A stretch of 64,000 bases of DNA from the NCBI GenBank assembly GCA_030549495.1, contig JAUIRK010001041.1, positions 1,550,001-1,614,000 of the forward strand. The letters are read 5' to 3'. The notes under the pieces are model-generated. The model made no database searches and was not told where the DNA came from. It saw only the letters and a list, made by a program, of their open reading frames with translations. This document shows positions 25,164-38,900 of the stretch, in pieces. Each line of letters starts with the position of its first letter. The first letter of the stretch is position 1. Both the position numbers and the translations under genes were made by a program. Source of the DNA: Nectonema munidae (Eukaryota; Nematomorpha; Nectonematoida; Nectonematidae).

Positions 25164-28100
25164 CTAGGGAACAGGGCCGGTTTTTAGCCGATTTGACCGA
25201 TTAGACCAAATTGGGCCCCGCGTCTGAAGGGCCCCGCATTTACTATGATCGGAACAGTTGAAATTAATCCAAAATACGAAATTTACAAAATGAGATATTA
25301 CAACGCAATATCTGAGCAAAGAGCGTGTTATTGCTAATGATATTTGCATACTAGTTGCTCTATACGAGACCTATTTACCCTGCTAATTTCGTCTGGATCA
25401 AATGGTTTTGAAGTGAGATATCAAATTTTAAACCTTTTTTGTTCGCAACTAATAGCGAACATAATAGTACACATCCTGTGTAAACAAACACACCCACCTC
25501 TATGTGACGATCATATGAATGCCTCTATGTGACGATTATATGAATTAACACAACTCGAACTTGTGCTATCAATATACAGGTAATTTCATCTCACTTAAAA
25601 GTTAAATAAAAGATTTAACTCCAAGTACATCCTCGGCCCTTCTAGTTTGATTACCCAACTACAAATGTCCAAATCTGCATAGACTCGATCTAAATAAGGT
25701 ACCTAATTACTAGTGGTGGCATAGATCACCCAGAGATTGCTCAAGGTCATGTACCGAATAGCTACAGGTAATCATGTTTGTTTTTATATTTAGTAATTTT
25801 AAAATTTTTTTCCGCTAAAAGCAAAATGGCGTTAGCTATTTAAAGTTATTTTATTCTGCTTTTTGAAATATATTGTCATAAGTTTTTACTGAACTGTTTT
25901 ATTGAATATTTTATAACAATTTGTCTAAGTTTCATCAGAATATGTTTTTTTTAATATTTTTAATTTTGTCTTGTTTAAATAAATGAACAATTTAGAATCT
26001 TGTAACTGTTCATAATTACAAACAATGTCTTCATCGTCTTGTCAACTTAAATATTTTAAAATTTATATCACCAAAAAATATTCTTTTAAAAATGTTAATT
26101 TCTTGTGATAGGTTTATTTCTTTACTAATTCTTCTGTTTTGTTACTTTTTTAGATCTTCTTTTTCTAAATACAAAAGTTAAATAAAGAGGCACTGCATCA
26201 TGACAAGCACAAGCAGAAATAGAGATAAAGGGCGTAAATATTTATGTGGTAACAAGAAACGAGCATTGGCCAAGGCAAAGGCAGCAGAAAATAAAAAGCA
26301 TAGAGGTGCCTTAAAAAAGTTCCTTGTCACGCCATCTTTGAAGCGCGCTCGGTTTGAAGATGAGAGAATCATCAATTATTTGCAGAATGAGGATAAAACC
26401 ATGGATCAAATTTCAGATAATCAATACAATGATGAAAAAGATAACACACTAGAAGAAGTGGGCCCAGCCTCACCAGCTGTGACTGAAATTGAAGAAGATC
26501 TCGGTTCATTGGAAGACAGTCCCAAATTAGAAAGTTCATTCATGGCTGCAAACAAACAACTTCAACAAGAATCCATAAACAAAAATGTAACTATCATGAA
26601 CGATGATCCAGCATATTGGCCTGCTAATATAAATAACAATGAAAGGGATTATTTAACAATGAAAGATGCCCCTAATATTCCTGGTAACAGCTTTCCAAAA
26701 AATGAAAAGGGCTTGTGTTTTTCAAAGTTTCACTGTAAGAGACGACTTCTGAATGGGGAGAGTATTGAAAGAACTTGGATTATATACTCTAGTTCCTCTG
26801 ATAAAATTTATTGCTTTTATTGCAAACTTTTTGTAAGGAATACAACCATGGCATTAGCAACAAGTGGGTTCAATGACTGGTCTAATATTCACACAAGGCT
26901 ATGTGAGCATGAAAAGTCAAAGAACCATATGGAGGCCACGTGGAGTTTTTGGGAGTTGAATCAACGGCTATGTAGTGGAAAGACAATTGACAAAGAGCAA
27001 GAAAAAATCATCAATGACCATGCAAAGTACTGGCAGCAGGTATTCCAAAGATTAGTAGCTATAGTGCAGTTTCTTGCTGAGAGAAATTTAGCGTTTAGAG
27101 GAACAGAAGAAAATCTTTTCAATGAGACTGTCCAAAATGGAAACTTTTTAGGTCTTGTGAAGTTGATTGGAATGTTTGACCCTGTTCTAGACACACATCT
27201 GCAAAAAATCAAAACACATAAAGTTCATAATCATTATTTGGGAAAAGATACCCAGAATGAACTTCTAAATATCATGGCTACAGCAGCTTTGAATGAGATA
27301 CTGACACGTGTAAAAGCAGCTAAGTATTATGCCATTATTTTAGACTGCACACCTGATATAAGTCATCAAGAACAAATGTCTCTAACAATCAGATATGTGT
27401 CTGATGGTAACTTGGCTCCTTTTGGTGTGCATGAACATTTCATAAAGTTTATCGAAGTGGAAAGTAGTAAAGGAGAAAACTTATGTAAAACACTATTAAA
27501 CGCATTAAAGGAATTGAATTTAGAAGTGCAGGACATTCGAGGCCAAGGCTATGACAACGGTAGCAACATGAAAGGTCACACGTCTGGAGTACAAGCCCGA
27601 CTCTTGAAGGAAAATTCAAGAGCATTTTTTGTACCATGTGCATGCCACAATTTTAACCTTTTACTCGGAGATGTAGCTAAGTGTTGTCCAGATGCTATTA
27701 CGTTTTTTGGGATCTTGCAAGCCATCTATGTTTTGTTCTCAGCATCAACTAGAAGATGGGCAATTTTGAAAAAACATGTAACTATGTTAACAGTGAAACC
27801 CTTAAGCAATACAAGGTGGGAGTGTCGTATTGATAGCGTTAAAGCTATTCGTTATCAGCTTGGAGAAGTATATGATGCACTTGTTGAAGTAGCAGAGAGA
27901 GCAGATCAGCCCAAGATAAAAGCAGAAGCCGAATCATTAGCCAACCAGCTAAAAAACTACAAATTTCTAGTTTCTTTGGTATTTTGGTATGATGTACTTT
28001 TTAAAGTTAACTACGTGAGCAAGGAATTACAAGGTGAAAAAAAGGACATAAATGAAGGAATGGAATCATATGAACAACTCTTGTCATGGCTGAAAAATTA

Positions 28101-29083
28101 TAGGGAGGAAGGCTTTAATGGTGTTTTAGTAAGTGCAAATGAATTAGCTGAAGTTGTTGAGTTGCCATTTGAGTTTAGAAAATTTCAAGAAAAACAATTA
28201 CGAAGAAGGAAAAGAATGTTTTTATATGAAGCAGAAGATCAAGCTATAGACGATCCAAAAGAAGCATACAGAATTCAGTGCTTCACCTTAGTGCTAGATC
28301 AAGCTATTCAGTCATTGGAAAGCAGATTTCAACAACTCAAAAATCACGTCAAGTTATTTGGATTTGTAAATAACTTTCAAAATATACAAATTCGAAATAG
28401 AAAGCATGCATTAAACCTTGAAGCAGCTTTAACACTCACCAAAATGAAACAGGACGCTGACGGAAAAGTTGTTACTGAAAAAAGTAAAGACATTGATGGG
28501 TATTTGTTGGCTGAAGAACTTGAAGCTCTGAAAACTTTCCTTCCCTCTACAATTAAGCCTTATGCGTTGTTTGAACACCTGATAGAAAATAATCGATTTA
28601 CAGCATTTCCTAATGTTTTCATTGTGTTAAGGATTTATTTAACAATGCCAATATCAGTCGCCTCAGGGGAAAGAGGTTTTTCAAAGCTGAAGCTAATTAA
28701 AACATACTTGAGGTCTACGATCTCACAAGAAAGACTTAACAATTTGGCAATGCTCTCTATAGAACATGAGATTGCTAAAGCATTAGACTTTGAAAATATT
28801 TTAAAAGATTTTGCAAATAGAAAAGCTCGAAAAGTATTATTCTAAAAGAGTATATGGTCTTTCTTTTTATCAAAAGTAAAACAATAAATCTATTCATTTT
28901 GCTTTTAAAATTTTATTACACCATTCATTTAATGGTTATCTATTTATCTTTTGTAGGATTATATGTATGTATGATGTTGTATATATATATATGCGTTATA
29001 AAATTTGCTATATAGAGGAGGGGGCCCCACCATTAAGTTTCTAATCGGGCCCCGCAACACTTGGCACCGGCCCTGCTAGGGAA
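25164..29083 (+). mobile_element. Complete hAT element with 8-bp target duplication
   Basis: The element is 25172-29075 (3904 bp), flanked by an exact duplication CTAGGGAA at 25164-25171 and 29076-29083. The terminal inverted repeat is CAGGGCCGG at both ends (complement of CCGGCCCTG at 29067-29075). G/C-rich subterminal motifs (GGGCCCCGC) occur twice near each end in an AT-rich element. One long intact transposase frame lies inside. Everything needed for an autonomous hAT seems present. Confidence 0.92.
26200..28845 (+). CDS. hAT transposase, TTF-finger/DUF4371 type, intact, 881 aa
   Basis: ATG at 26200 opens 881 codons without a break. A basic N-terminus (residues 1-50) is followed by an acidic spacer. 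A TTF-type zinc finger lies at about 175-250, with IYCFYCKLF and HEKSKNHM. A DUF4371-type domain follows at about 265-490. Probable catalytic acids are D382 in IILDCTPD and D452 in GQGYDNGSNMKG, with CACHNFNLLL at 480-489 and NTRWECR at 538-544. The hAT dimerisation motif ISVASGERGFSKLKLIKTYL lies at 818-837. The layout matches 'zinc finger MYM-type 1-like' and '52 kDa repressor-like' predictions common in invertebrates, which are mostly hAT transposases. The protein would bind the element's ends and excise it. Minus-strand frames inside are shadows. Activity is inferred from intactness only. Confidence 0.93.
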   Translation: MTSTSRNRDKGRKYLCGNKKRALAKAKAAENKKHRGALKKFLVTPSLKRARFEDERIINYLQNEDKTMDQISDNQYNDEKDNTLEEVGPASPAVTEIEEDLGSLEDSPKLESSFMAANKQLQQESINKNVTIMNDDPAYWPANINNNERDYLTMKDAPNIPGNSFPKNEKGLCFSKFHCKRRLLNGESIERTWIIYSSSSDKIYCFYCKLFVRNTTMALATSGFNDWSNIHTRLCEHEKSKNHMEATWSFWELNQRLCSGKTIDKEQEKIINDHAKYWQQVFQRLVAIVQFLAERNLAFRGTEENLFNETVQNGNFLGLVKLIGMFDPVLDTHLQKIKTHKVHNHYLGKDTQNELLNIMATAALNEILTRVKAAKYYAIILDCTPDISHQEQMSLTIRYVSDGNLAPFGVHEHFIKFIEVESSKGENLCKTLLNALKELNLEVQDIRGQGYDNGSNMKGHTSGVQARLLKENSRAFFVPCACHNFNLLLGDVAKCCPDAITFFGILQAIYVLFSASTRRWAILKKHVTMLTVKPLSNTRWECRIDSVKAIRYQLGEVYDALVEVAERADQPKIKAEAESLANQLKNYKFLVSLVFWYDVLFKVNYVSKELQGEKKDINEGMESYEQLLSWLKNYREEGFNGVLVSANELAEVVELPFEFRKFQEKQLRRRKRMFLYEAEDQAIDDPKEAYRIQCFTLVLDQAIQSLESRFQQLKNHVKLFGFVNNFQNIQIRNRKHALNLEAALTLTKMKQDADGKVVTEKSKDIDGYLLAEELEALKTFLPSTIKPYALFEHLIENNRFTAFPNVFIVLRIYLTMPISVASGERGFSKLKLIKTYLRSTISQERLNNLAMLSIEHEIAKALDFENILKDFANRKARKVLF

Positions 29084-29919
29084 TCGCCCCCGGCTCTATT
29101 TTTTATTTCTCGAGGAACGCGGTCCTCGTAAAAAATCAAAAGTGTTAAATAACAAGAATTAGAAAAACATGAAATATTTCATTTCTTACTAAAATAAAAT
29201 AAAAAGTAATCACATTTATCAGTTAAAATTGATCAAAATTTTAATATTTGCCTAATACTCCAGATATTAGCTAAATCGGAAATATTGACTTAGATTTTGG
29301 GAAGGGCGGTCGACTTATCTTTCGGTTGACCCATACAACGAAATATACGCTATATAATTTTTATAAAAAACCAGAATTTTGAGGATATTTTTTTAAATGC
29401 ATGAAATACTAACATAAAACTACAATAATTTTTATTATAATCCATAAATGAGCGGATAAGAGCTTTTAAGACAATCTTTGTTTTAATGTCAATTTTTTTT
29501 ATAAATTTTTCGTTTAATTTCTGATAGCAAGTCTTGTAAAAATTGAAAAAAAATTTTTACAATGTTTATTTAAAAATTATTTCATGCTTCGGGAAAAAAA
29601 TTTAAATCAAATTCAAAATTTTTAAAAAATTTTTTCTAATAAATCTAAAGAACGAATAATAATAATAATCTTTCAACAATGCGCCTAATTATAGCCACTT
29701 AAGGATCGCGTTACAAATTATGATCGCTCCATTTTATTCCATCTATTTGACGGGCAAAAAAAATTGCTTTATTTTCTCCGATTTTTAAGATGGTAGAATA
29801 AAATTAATGCTTTCATACCGAAAATAAGTTTATAAAAAGCACAGCAAAAGTATACACATCATTATCATCAACATAAATTCGTCTAAAAAAGCTTCACAAT
29901 GATTGGAACATGAAGGAGT
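29084..29919. other. AT-rich DNA between the hAT element and the synaptotagmin-like gene
   Basis: No gene was seen. A possible poly(A) signal for the minus-strand gene ending at 29920 lies at 29768-29773 (TTTATT, complement AATAAA). Confidence 0.45.
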
Positions 29920-32900
29920 TCACAGAATAAGGGAATACCACGCTGTAGGCTCCAACGAAGATGTGGCTTCCTCACTTATTTGCGAAGAAAGGTTCACTTG
30001 GTTTACGATCATTTCCGAAGTGATGAAAAGAGATCCATAGAAGTAGCCGTCCTTTTTATCAATGACCTTGACTTGAAAATGCACTTCACTCAAGGAGATC
30101 GTGTCGAGAACGAACGAAAACAACTCATACCACTTCGGAAATTGGGTGTTGTCTTCAACGCGTGATTGAAATCTCTTCAGGCACTTATTCTCTTTCATCA
30201 GTTTTATCTTGACGTAGGATGCTTTTAACAAAAAAAACTTTTAATATGAATTCGTATTGGATATAAATCTATACAATATTTCATTATTCAATTTTGTCAA
30301 AAGCCTTCACTATATTATTTCGCTAGAATTTTGTAAAATATATATTTTTCGTAACATTGTTAAATGTGTTAGCGCTTAGAAGGGTTTTTCATTGGTGGAG
30401 CCATTAAGTCATTTAGTAGCAATGCTAGGAAATGAAACGCAGGCAAACTCTTGCTTTGAATACAATTAAATATAGATTAGTGAAGCTACTAAATAAGAAG
30501 CTCAGAAGATAACTTTGAAAAATATTTTCGTTTGAATCGCTTTTAGTGGAACAACTCTCAAGTTATGGATATACTTAATTATTTGAGATATTCTACGAAA
30601 TTTAAGTGAGCAAACATGTTTTATACTTTTAAATCAACAGCACTCTTTCTTCATGAAAAAAGATTAATGCTTGTGCCACTTTAAGGATATATTGTGAGGC
30701 TTTATAAAAAAATGAATAACTTTATGTTGAATGTGAAAGATTGTCCCAATTAAAAAATTTTTATTTTGAATAAATGTTTCAACCGAATCATTTTTCAAAG
30801 AGAGCATAATTCAACATTTGCAAAATTTGGAAACTGAATTTGTCAAATATCTTCCTAATATGGAAACTTGTAATTGGTAACATATCGTGAATCTTTTAGT
30901 TGCACAAGAGTTCACAAGAAATGAAAAGCGCATTGTTTGGTTTAAATGTGTAAAACTTCAATGAAAAAAAAGTAGACCATTAGTCTTAGAAATTCTGTTT
31001 CTTCAATGAGTAAAGGAAATTATCGGGCCAATGGAAAAGGGATATCATTTCTTAAGTGTATATGCATATTAAAGATTGCTTTCTTTTCATAAAATATACC
31101 GATGTGAATTTGACACTGCTGAATATTAAATCAAAGCATTGAAACAAATTAAATACTTATACTGATATAAGTTACTCTTCACTTAGTCAAACTCAGCATA
31201 ATAAGCTTCTCAATATTTTTTTATAAATAAAATTTTTTTATATGCCAAATGAAATAAATTTAAAAAATTCATGCTAAAAGAATATATATACAGTAATCCG
31301 CTAATAAGAAGGAGTTAGGGCAGGTTGGTTGAGATGGAGGATTCAGCAGGCAAGCCTCTGGATTCGAATCCTCATCGATACCAATTTGTTCATAGTTTGA
31401 CACATCAGTGCTTTGTCAATGAAAATACACCCGCTGCATATTACCTTTTACTCAAAATTGGAAAATTTGCTACATAATTAACATAAGAGAGAAAGGAAAC
31501 AAAATAAACTAATAAAGCAATTTTCACTATTTTAAAATGGAACCGTCTGTTTTCAGAATAATTTCAAAATAATAGAAGGCATAAAGAATTAACGTTTATT
31601 TGATATTTTTAAGTTTTTATAAGCAACAAAAGCCAGCCTAGCTAACCCTTATAATTAAAAAATTATTTAAACTAACGTTCGACAGACATTTCGGCCCATA
31701 GACAATTTGCCCCCCTGGACAAATTGTTCATAGGCTATTTGTTTCATCCATCTTTGCTTATTATATGTGTAAAATTATTAAAAAATTTTATATTCTTGTT
31801 TATTTTATTTCTATTAAATTATTTCAAATTAATCATTTTATCTATTAATTTTTTAGAATTTTTAGAATTGTCCATGAGACAAAATGTCTTATGAAAATAA
31901 CGGGGAGAATTGTCCATGAAACAAAATGTCTTATGAAAATAATGGGGCTGCTAATTAAAAAGTGTATCTAGAAGTTTGTTAATTAGAAATCTTTGTAATT
32001 AAAATTAGAATTTTCAATATGAATATATATTAAAATAAATATAATAGTAGTCATATAGAAAGGAAAAAATATTATTTTTGAAGCAGCCAAGTCTTCATAA
32101 TCATTATGGGAATTGTATTTACCTCGAATAAACCTATAAAAGCGAATAAGTATATATTCACATAACAAAGCTTAAAAAAGGTGCTGTCAATCAATGTCAT
32201 ATTTCTGGAAAGATTTTCTCATTCGCTAAAAATCTATGGACTCACATGAGAAGGAGTTCTGTTCTTTATCTTCTGAAAATACACTACTCCTGCATATATT
32301 CCTGCCTTGCAGCAATTTTAGATTCAGCTTTTTCGCTCCTTTCAGAAACATAATGGAAAATTGGAGTGAACCATATGGATTGATTAACTAAAAGATAAAA
32401 AAATTTAAATTTATAAAAGTCAGACAAAGAAATGTGTATATATATATATATATAATTTATGCTTAAAACTGTCTTTTTTCAATTCAAATTTGTCTTTTTT
32501 AAGTTCTAAAATGTATTTTTTAAATTCTAAATGCTCTTTCTAAAATACAAAATAACATTGAAAAAAGACAATTAAGACAATTTCAAACTAAAAAAAAGAC
32601 AATTAGAATTAAAAATGTTATATATCGGTTGAGCAAATTAGGCTCTAAAGCAACCCTTAAATTTTTGGGGAATACAATTTGTCCAGAACAATGGAAGCAA
32701 TGACGAATGGGCAGTGACGTCGAATTATTTTAGGGGATGGTATATCTTTTAAAAATAATCATATAACTAAAGTTGGACTTTTAAAAAAAAAAAGGGTCGC
32801 CCCTCCCTCCTCGGCCTCTCCCTTTGAATACATCACTGCGGGTGGGAGACTTAATTTTTCCACTCTCTAAGCAAATTTATGGGATCAAATTGAGTTCTAT

Positions 32901-35900
32901 CTCAAAGAATTTACAGAAACGTCAAAGAGATATATTAAAAATATACTTTATATATAATGATATTAAAAGCTTGCATAATAATCATCTATATAGTTCATTT
33001 TTTTGCAGTTTTATTTCGTATTTGGTGAAATTTTATTCTGACTTTCCAAAATACGAAAGAAAATTGCAGAAAATAAGAAATAGAACTAAGATGGTATATT
33101 TCGTTTACTGAATCGTCAATACACTAACCGATCATAATGAAGCAAATGCAGAAATATTTTTGAAAATTTTAAGATGCGAAAAAGCCTACTGACCACAGGA
33201 CACAAGTTATCCAGTTCGAATCACACATTTGCACTTTTTTGCTCATTCCAAACTTTTGGGTAAAAATGGCCCAGGGTAATTTAACTTTTACTTTTAATAA
33301 TGTTAAATGAGATTTTTTGTTTAATCCAATAAGAATTTACGATATCATAAAAGTTTTCAATTATTTATATTTTTTGCTTATCTTTTAAAAAGTTTTTGTA
33401 TAATTTAATTTGTCTCCCAAAATGGTATTTTTTCCAACTCAAAGTGCATTCAATATTTGATTGGAAGAATTTACGCCATTCATAAGTAATTATGAATTTA
33501 AATAAGGGCATTTACTTTTGTGTAATTGGATAAAAACCATGGTACATTTAAAACTCTTTAAAGTTTAATTAGAGTGACACTAAACTAAAATTTTTAGGAG
33601 TTTGTAAAATACTTTTTTATGATTTTAACTGATAAAAATTTTTTATCAAATGTATTTCAAAAATGATTTCTAAATTTATTTGACATCAAATGATAAAGAT
33701 GAAAAATTATTGAAAAAAAAATCCAAAGAAAAAGTATAAATTTTATAATTTATACCTAATCTATTTTTATTACATAAAAATGAATAAATTTTACACGGCT
33801 TTTTCACACTTTTTTTCAAAGAAAAGTGTCTCTAGTTTTGTATAAAATTCAAATTGGTGCCAAAAAAGTTCAAAATGGAAATTTTGCAAACAGCCAACTT
33901 TTATCACGTGAAATTTATTTTATAAAAAAAATATTTTTTATTTAAATTTTATAAGTTTTTACTTCCAAAATTGTCAATCTGAACAATATTGTAATCAAAA
34001 ACAACTGGTCAGATTTGAGAGGGATGATTGTAGGTAGACAGTTGATTTTGAATTTTGGCAAAATTGGAGATGGGAAACTGTGTTAACGTTGATATTCATC
34101 CCCAAACAAAATGGAAGAAAATAATGACTAAAAGTACTTCATTTGTCAATTGAACCTTTTTCCACACGTCACATTCATATCCACCAAGGGGCTTGAAGTT
34201 CACTTCCCCCATCGGTATTATCTTGGAATCGTTGATGATCCACAAAATTTCAAATTTGAAGGTCGCCGAAAAAACACTCTCTGAGGATATGGGAATTTTG
34301 AAAACTTTGTTAAAGGAATAATCCTTCTTCTGCATCGCAAAAAAGGAAACTCTTCTCTTTTTGTCGATTTCTGGAGTGATGAGGAGTTTAATGCACGTTT
34401 TTAACGTTTTTTTCGAAAGATAGCAGTTCAAATTTTCTGGATAGCAAATGTTTTTACCTGAAATAATTGCTTTAAATGAGATATTTCATTGTTACCCGAA
34501 TACAAAAGTGAAAGGCCTTGTTATGGCATTTAATTGGAACAAAATAGGCCCCAATGCGACGTTTTTAAATTCTTAGCCACGATTGGATAAGTAAAGCCTC
34601 CATTTAGATTACGTCTCAATGGGGCGGAGATTAGATTTAATGAAATACCATAAAAATGGACTTATGCCTTGGAATAATAAAAACTCTACAATTTGTTTAA
34701 ATACATAAGAATAATATTAGTCGGTTATAAAATTAAGTTTGTGTTTTTGAAAAAGGCCATTATTGAAAGGTGTAGGAACTTCAAAACTTCAGTGATGCTT
34801 TGAGATTTATGTTTTAAATATACATAAATATAAGTATTATACATATGGAATTTTAAGACACTTCGCTGGATCATATTTCTCCGCTTTAAATTACATTTTT
34901 GATTGATTGAGTATATAGCATCAATTTTTTTGATCTTTTTTTTAATAAAAAATTACCTTTATATTTCATTTTTACTTAAGTTAACAAATTAGTTACGTTG
35001 TTTATATTTTAGTTAGGAAAAATTATGAAGTTTAGAATAGTTATAATTAGGTCAGTTAAAAGACAATAAAGTCACCATTTGCATTCTAATAGCACTTATT
35101 CTAAAACACACGTAAGTTGTCTAATTCCCTAAAGTTTGTGTAAAAGAAGCCCAAATTATTAGGTCAACAAAAGTCAACTTTTTATTAATAGATCAACTTT
35201 TTTAATAGTCCATTTTTGTGTAAATAATCTGGATTTTGTGAAAATTTAACACGTTAAAAAACAAAGAGCAGGTAATCTAGAATTTTAGAATTATATCAAA
35301 TTTGAAGATAATGCATAAATAAAGAACATATGAAAAAAATAATATATCATCCCTTCTCTAGCACACGCAACAGACAAGAGAAAGATAAATTCCATTGATG
35401 AAAAGCTTTTGTCCAAAAATTGCGCCTTTTTAAATGAGAAGACTTAAAAATATTACATGTTATCTTACAATAATTAATAATAATTAACAAAAGTAATTAT
35501 AGAATAATTTTTATGTACAATTTTTTTAAACTTTTTGATGTTATTGGGTCAATTTTTGAAGAAATAAGAAAGATCAAAAATTTAGATTTAAGGGAGTAGC
35601 CTCTTGATTTTCTAGAACTTACTTTATTCATTTTGTATTTGGAACAAGCGCCAATTTGAAATCAAGTTACCGAGAATAATTTTGTTCCAAAAGAGAAGAG
35701 AAAAAAAATTAAAAGAGGTATTTTCAAGAAAGAAGTTATCAAAGACTGGCATTGAACAAATCGTTTTTACAAATATACGAATTTTGGGTATCTTGAATTT
35801 TGTTTTCTATGCGACGATGATGATGATGTGCATAAGAGATTACCTTCAACTAAGTTAATGATGAAGTCTGATTTGTAGAAGTCGTAGGAACAGTTCAAGT

Positions 35901-38900
35901 GGATCACTGGAGAATTTGTGAGGATGTTTTGAGCCTTTTGACTCTTTTTCAAATTCCAAACATGCAATATCTTTTCTTTGAAGTGATGTTTTCTTTCCAT
36001 CTTTAATGTTTCTTTGAAAAATTTTTATGTAAATATACACAAAGCAATCTTGATGTTTTGCGAGATTAACTAATCAACGGATTGGGTACTAAGAAAAAAT
36101 TTCTCAAAAATAAAATCATCTATGCCACAAAATCCCGCAGGACATAACGACCAGTAGAATAAAATACCACAGGGAAAAAAAATCACCGTTATATCAAAAA
36201 GTTAGCAAACAGTCAATTTAGGAATTTGGTTCTTTATAAAAAAAAGTTTTTAAAAAAAATCCAGCTTCTTATTTTGGGATTGAGACTTTGGTTCAATGAA
36301 AAAAGGGCTCAAATAAAATGATTTATTTTAAACCTCTAATAAATAACCAGTTTGTTACAGAATATATCTTTGATGGTAACCAGTTTTAATTTAACTATAT
36401 GAGACGTATTTTTTCTTTTATTACTGCCTTTTTGAATTTTCCTTTTTGCAAATCTCCGGCAAATACCTGTCATTTATTTTTTAATTTTTAGTTTTTCATT
36501 TCAAGTCTCTCAGACTTGCGAAAAAATTGCTGTTCTTCTTCTTAATAAAATTAAATATATATAAGGAATACATATGATAACTAATTTTTTTATATAGTTA
36601 TTTTTTTATTTATTATTATTGCATCTTTTAGCCAGGGATAAAGCCCTAAAGTATTTGAAAGCCCAAATAAATTTAAAGAATGAATTACTATGCCTGATGA
36701 CTCCACTACTCCTTGCTTGAGAATTGAACCAGAGAGTTTTGGCAAATAAAGATTTATTAGTAAATTTTCATACAAAGAAAATTGATTTTTATAGAATTTA
36801 TAAACTCTACACAGTTTGTTATCGAAAAATTCATTTCTACACATAGTATAAGCCTCAATAAAGACAACCCCAATACCGTCAAATTATTCAAATATAGGTC
36901 AAAAAATGAACTTTTTTTAGATTAATTCTGGGTGATGACTGCGTTAGGAGAAAATGAAGTACTATAAAACTTTGCAAAGAAATGACATTAATGGTCTGGC
37001 AATACCAGCGTGGAGACAAAAACGCTTTAAAAAGCTTGAAAAACTACATATAAATGCGTGATTATGGGCTATCATAATTTACCAACTTTAAATTGTTCGA
37101 TTGAAATGAAATTTCGAATAGACCTCTAGAGAAAATGATTTTGAATTCAGTCGTGAACTTTCATAAAATTTAACTAAATATTTTTGATATGCCAAAAGTT
37201 TGAAATCAGTTCGTTGTAGAGCTTGACAAAGTTATAGAGGCATCATATATTTCTATGAGCTTTGCAAAGATACTACTACGCATTTTATTGTAAGATTTTT
37301 AATCAAGTTTAGTTAACGTTAGGTTATTGAAATTTCACAAAATTTAGAATACACGAAGATGAATGAAGGCTTTCTTTTACCAAGTTACAAATAATATTAA
37401 TAATAATCGATAGCTTTTCTCAACTGAGCACTGATTCTTCATGCTTATTTAACATCCCTATTTATCGTTGCGTGTATGGATGCATCTTTTATCACGCCGT
37501 GTTTACATGCATCCCATAACTGGCTCACCCCTAAATCTACCCTCCGTGAAAAAGATGAGGGATTGTGTTCATATGCCCCTTTTTAGCGAGTTATAATGTT
37601 TAGCGTGTTAACATAAATTTTAATTTGAAACTACTTATTAATTATTATCATTAATGACTTGGTCTAAAAAATTATACTTAAGTGGAATACTTTCAACCCA
37701 AGAGTAAGCTCAAATTATTCTAAATTTTAAAATTATTTAATTAGTTCAAAATAATCTAATTTTTTGTCTTGCCACAGATCGCTCTTTATTGTAAATTATT
37801 AATCACAAATTTTTTGGAGATGAGCCATATATGGGAAGAGAAAAAAATTTGATTATTTTGAACTAATTAAATAAGTTTACATTTTAGAATGCTTTGAACT
37901 TACTTTTACTTTTTAAAGTACTTCACTTCTTTTGATCAAGGATAATTAATAAGCTAATTAATAATTAATATCAAAACTTGATCGATTTCCCCTTAATTTT
38001 ATGGAAATCAATGTCTCCCCGAATTATTAGGATATTTTGAGATGGCTTAACCGCATGAAACTCGTCTTTAAATATTAATACTAATAACCATTATTAGTTA
38101 CGATATCACTTCAGTAAAAGTCATTAATTAAAATAAATTTACCGTCACTTTAAATAGTATGTGATTTAAAAAAACATAATTTGTCTTCCTGTGTTTAACG
38201 TTGCCACGGTTTCAGAAAAAAATATTTACATAATTTGTAGAGGTACTAATTTGGCTGTCTATAGATAAATATAGTTTAGTGTCTTTTCATCGCAAAAACA
38301 TGGAAATCCATTAAATATTTCCCACATGTGAACTGGAAAAATGAATAACTTTGTTAGAAGTAAAAGAAGTATACAAATTAAAATGTCATAAAAAGCATTG
38401 AATGATCAAAAAGTTTGATTTACTTCGTTTGAAAAAAACTTTTTTTGAATTATAAGGTTGAATGGAAACCTAAACGATGAGATCAATACAAAGCTTTTCC
38501 ACCATGAAGCCTGATACTGATGTTATATTCACATATTAATTTTAAGTATAAGAAATTTGCACAGTTGGTACTAGAGATTAAATTGTAAACTTTCGTAAAT
38601 CTACTTTTCGTAATAGCAGACTTGCAAACATATAGTTTTTGGTAGGGAGATAAACGAAAAACTTTTAATACAACTACCCTCATATTTGCCAGCTGTATAA
38701 GAATTCCTCTATTGTAAAATAATACCTAGAACATGTTCTTCGTCCGTTTTTTCAGCTGGCAAAATAACTCTTTTTGAAGGATCTTCATCTTCTTCTTCAG
38801 AATCACTTGAAACTTGCCTACGTGTAGAGATGTATTCTGTATGTCTTTTCTACATAAAAAATGTTACATAGATATGTTAAAGATTGTGAAGATATTTGAG

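Noticed and set aside
22970-29325. Possible larger element around the hAT, with GGGT...CCTTCCC sequences at about 22972 and 29298 in inverted orientation
   Set aside because: Only short matches with gaps; no target duplication and no coding link between the two sides.
38483-38683. Minus open frame next to synaptotagmin exon 2
   Set aside because: It lies wholly in the intron after the donor at 38725 and has no C2 or linker character.
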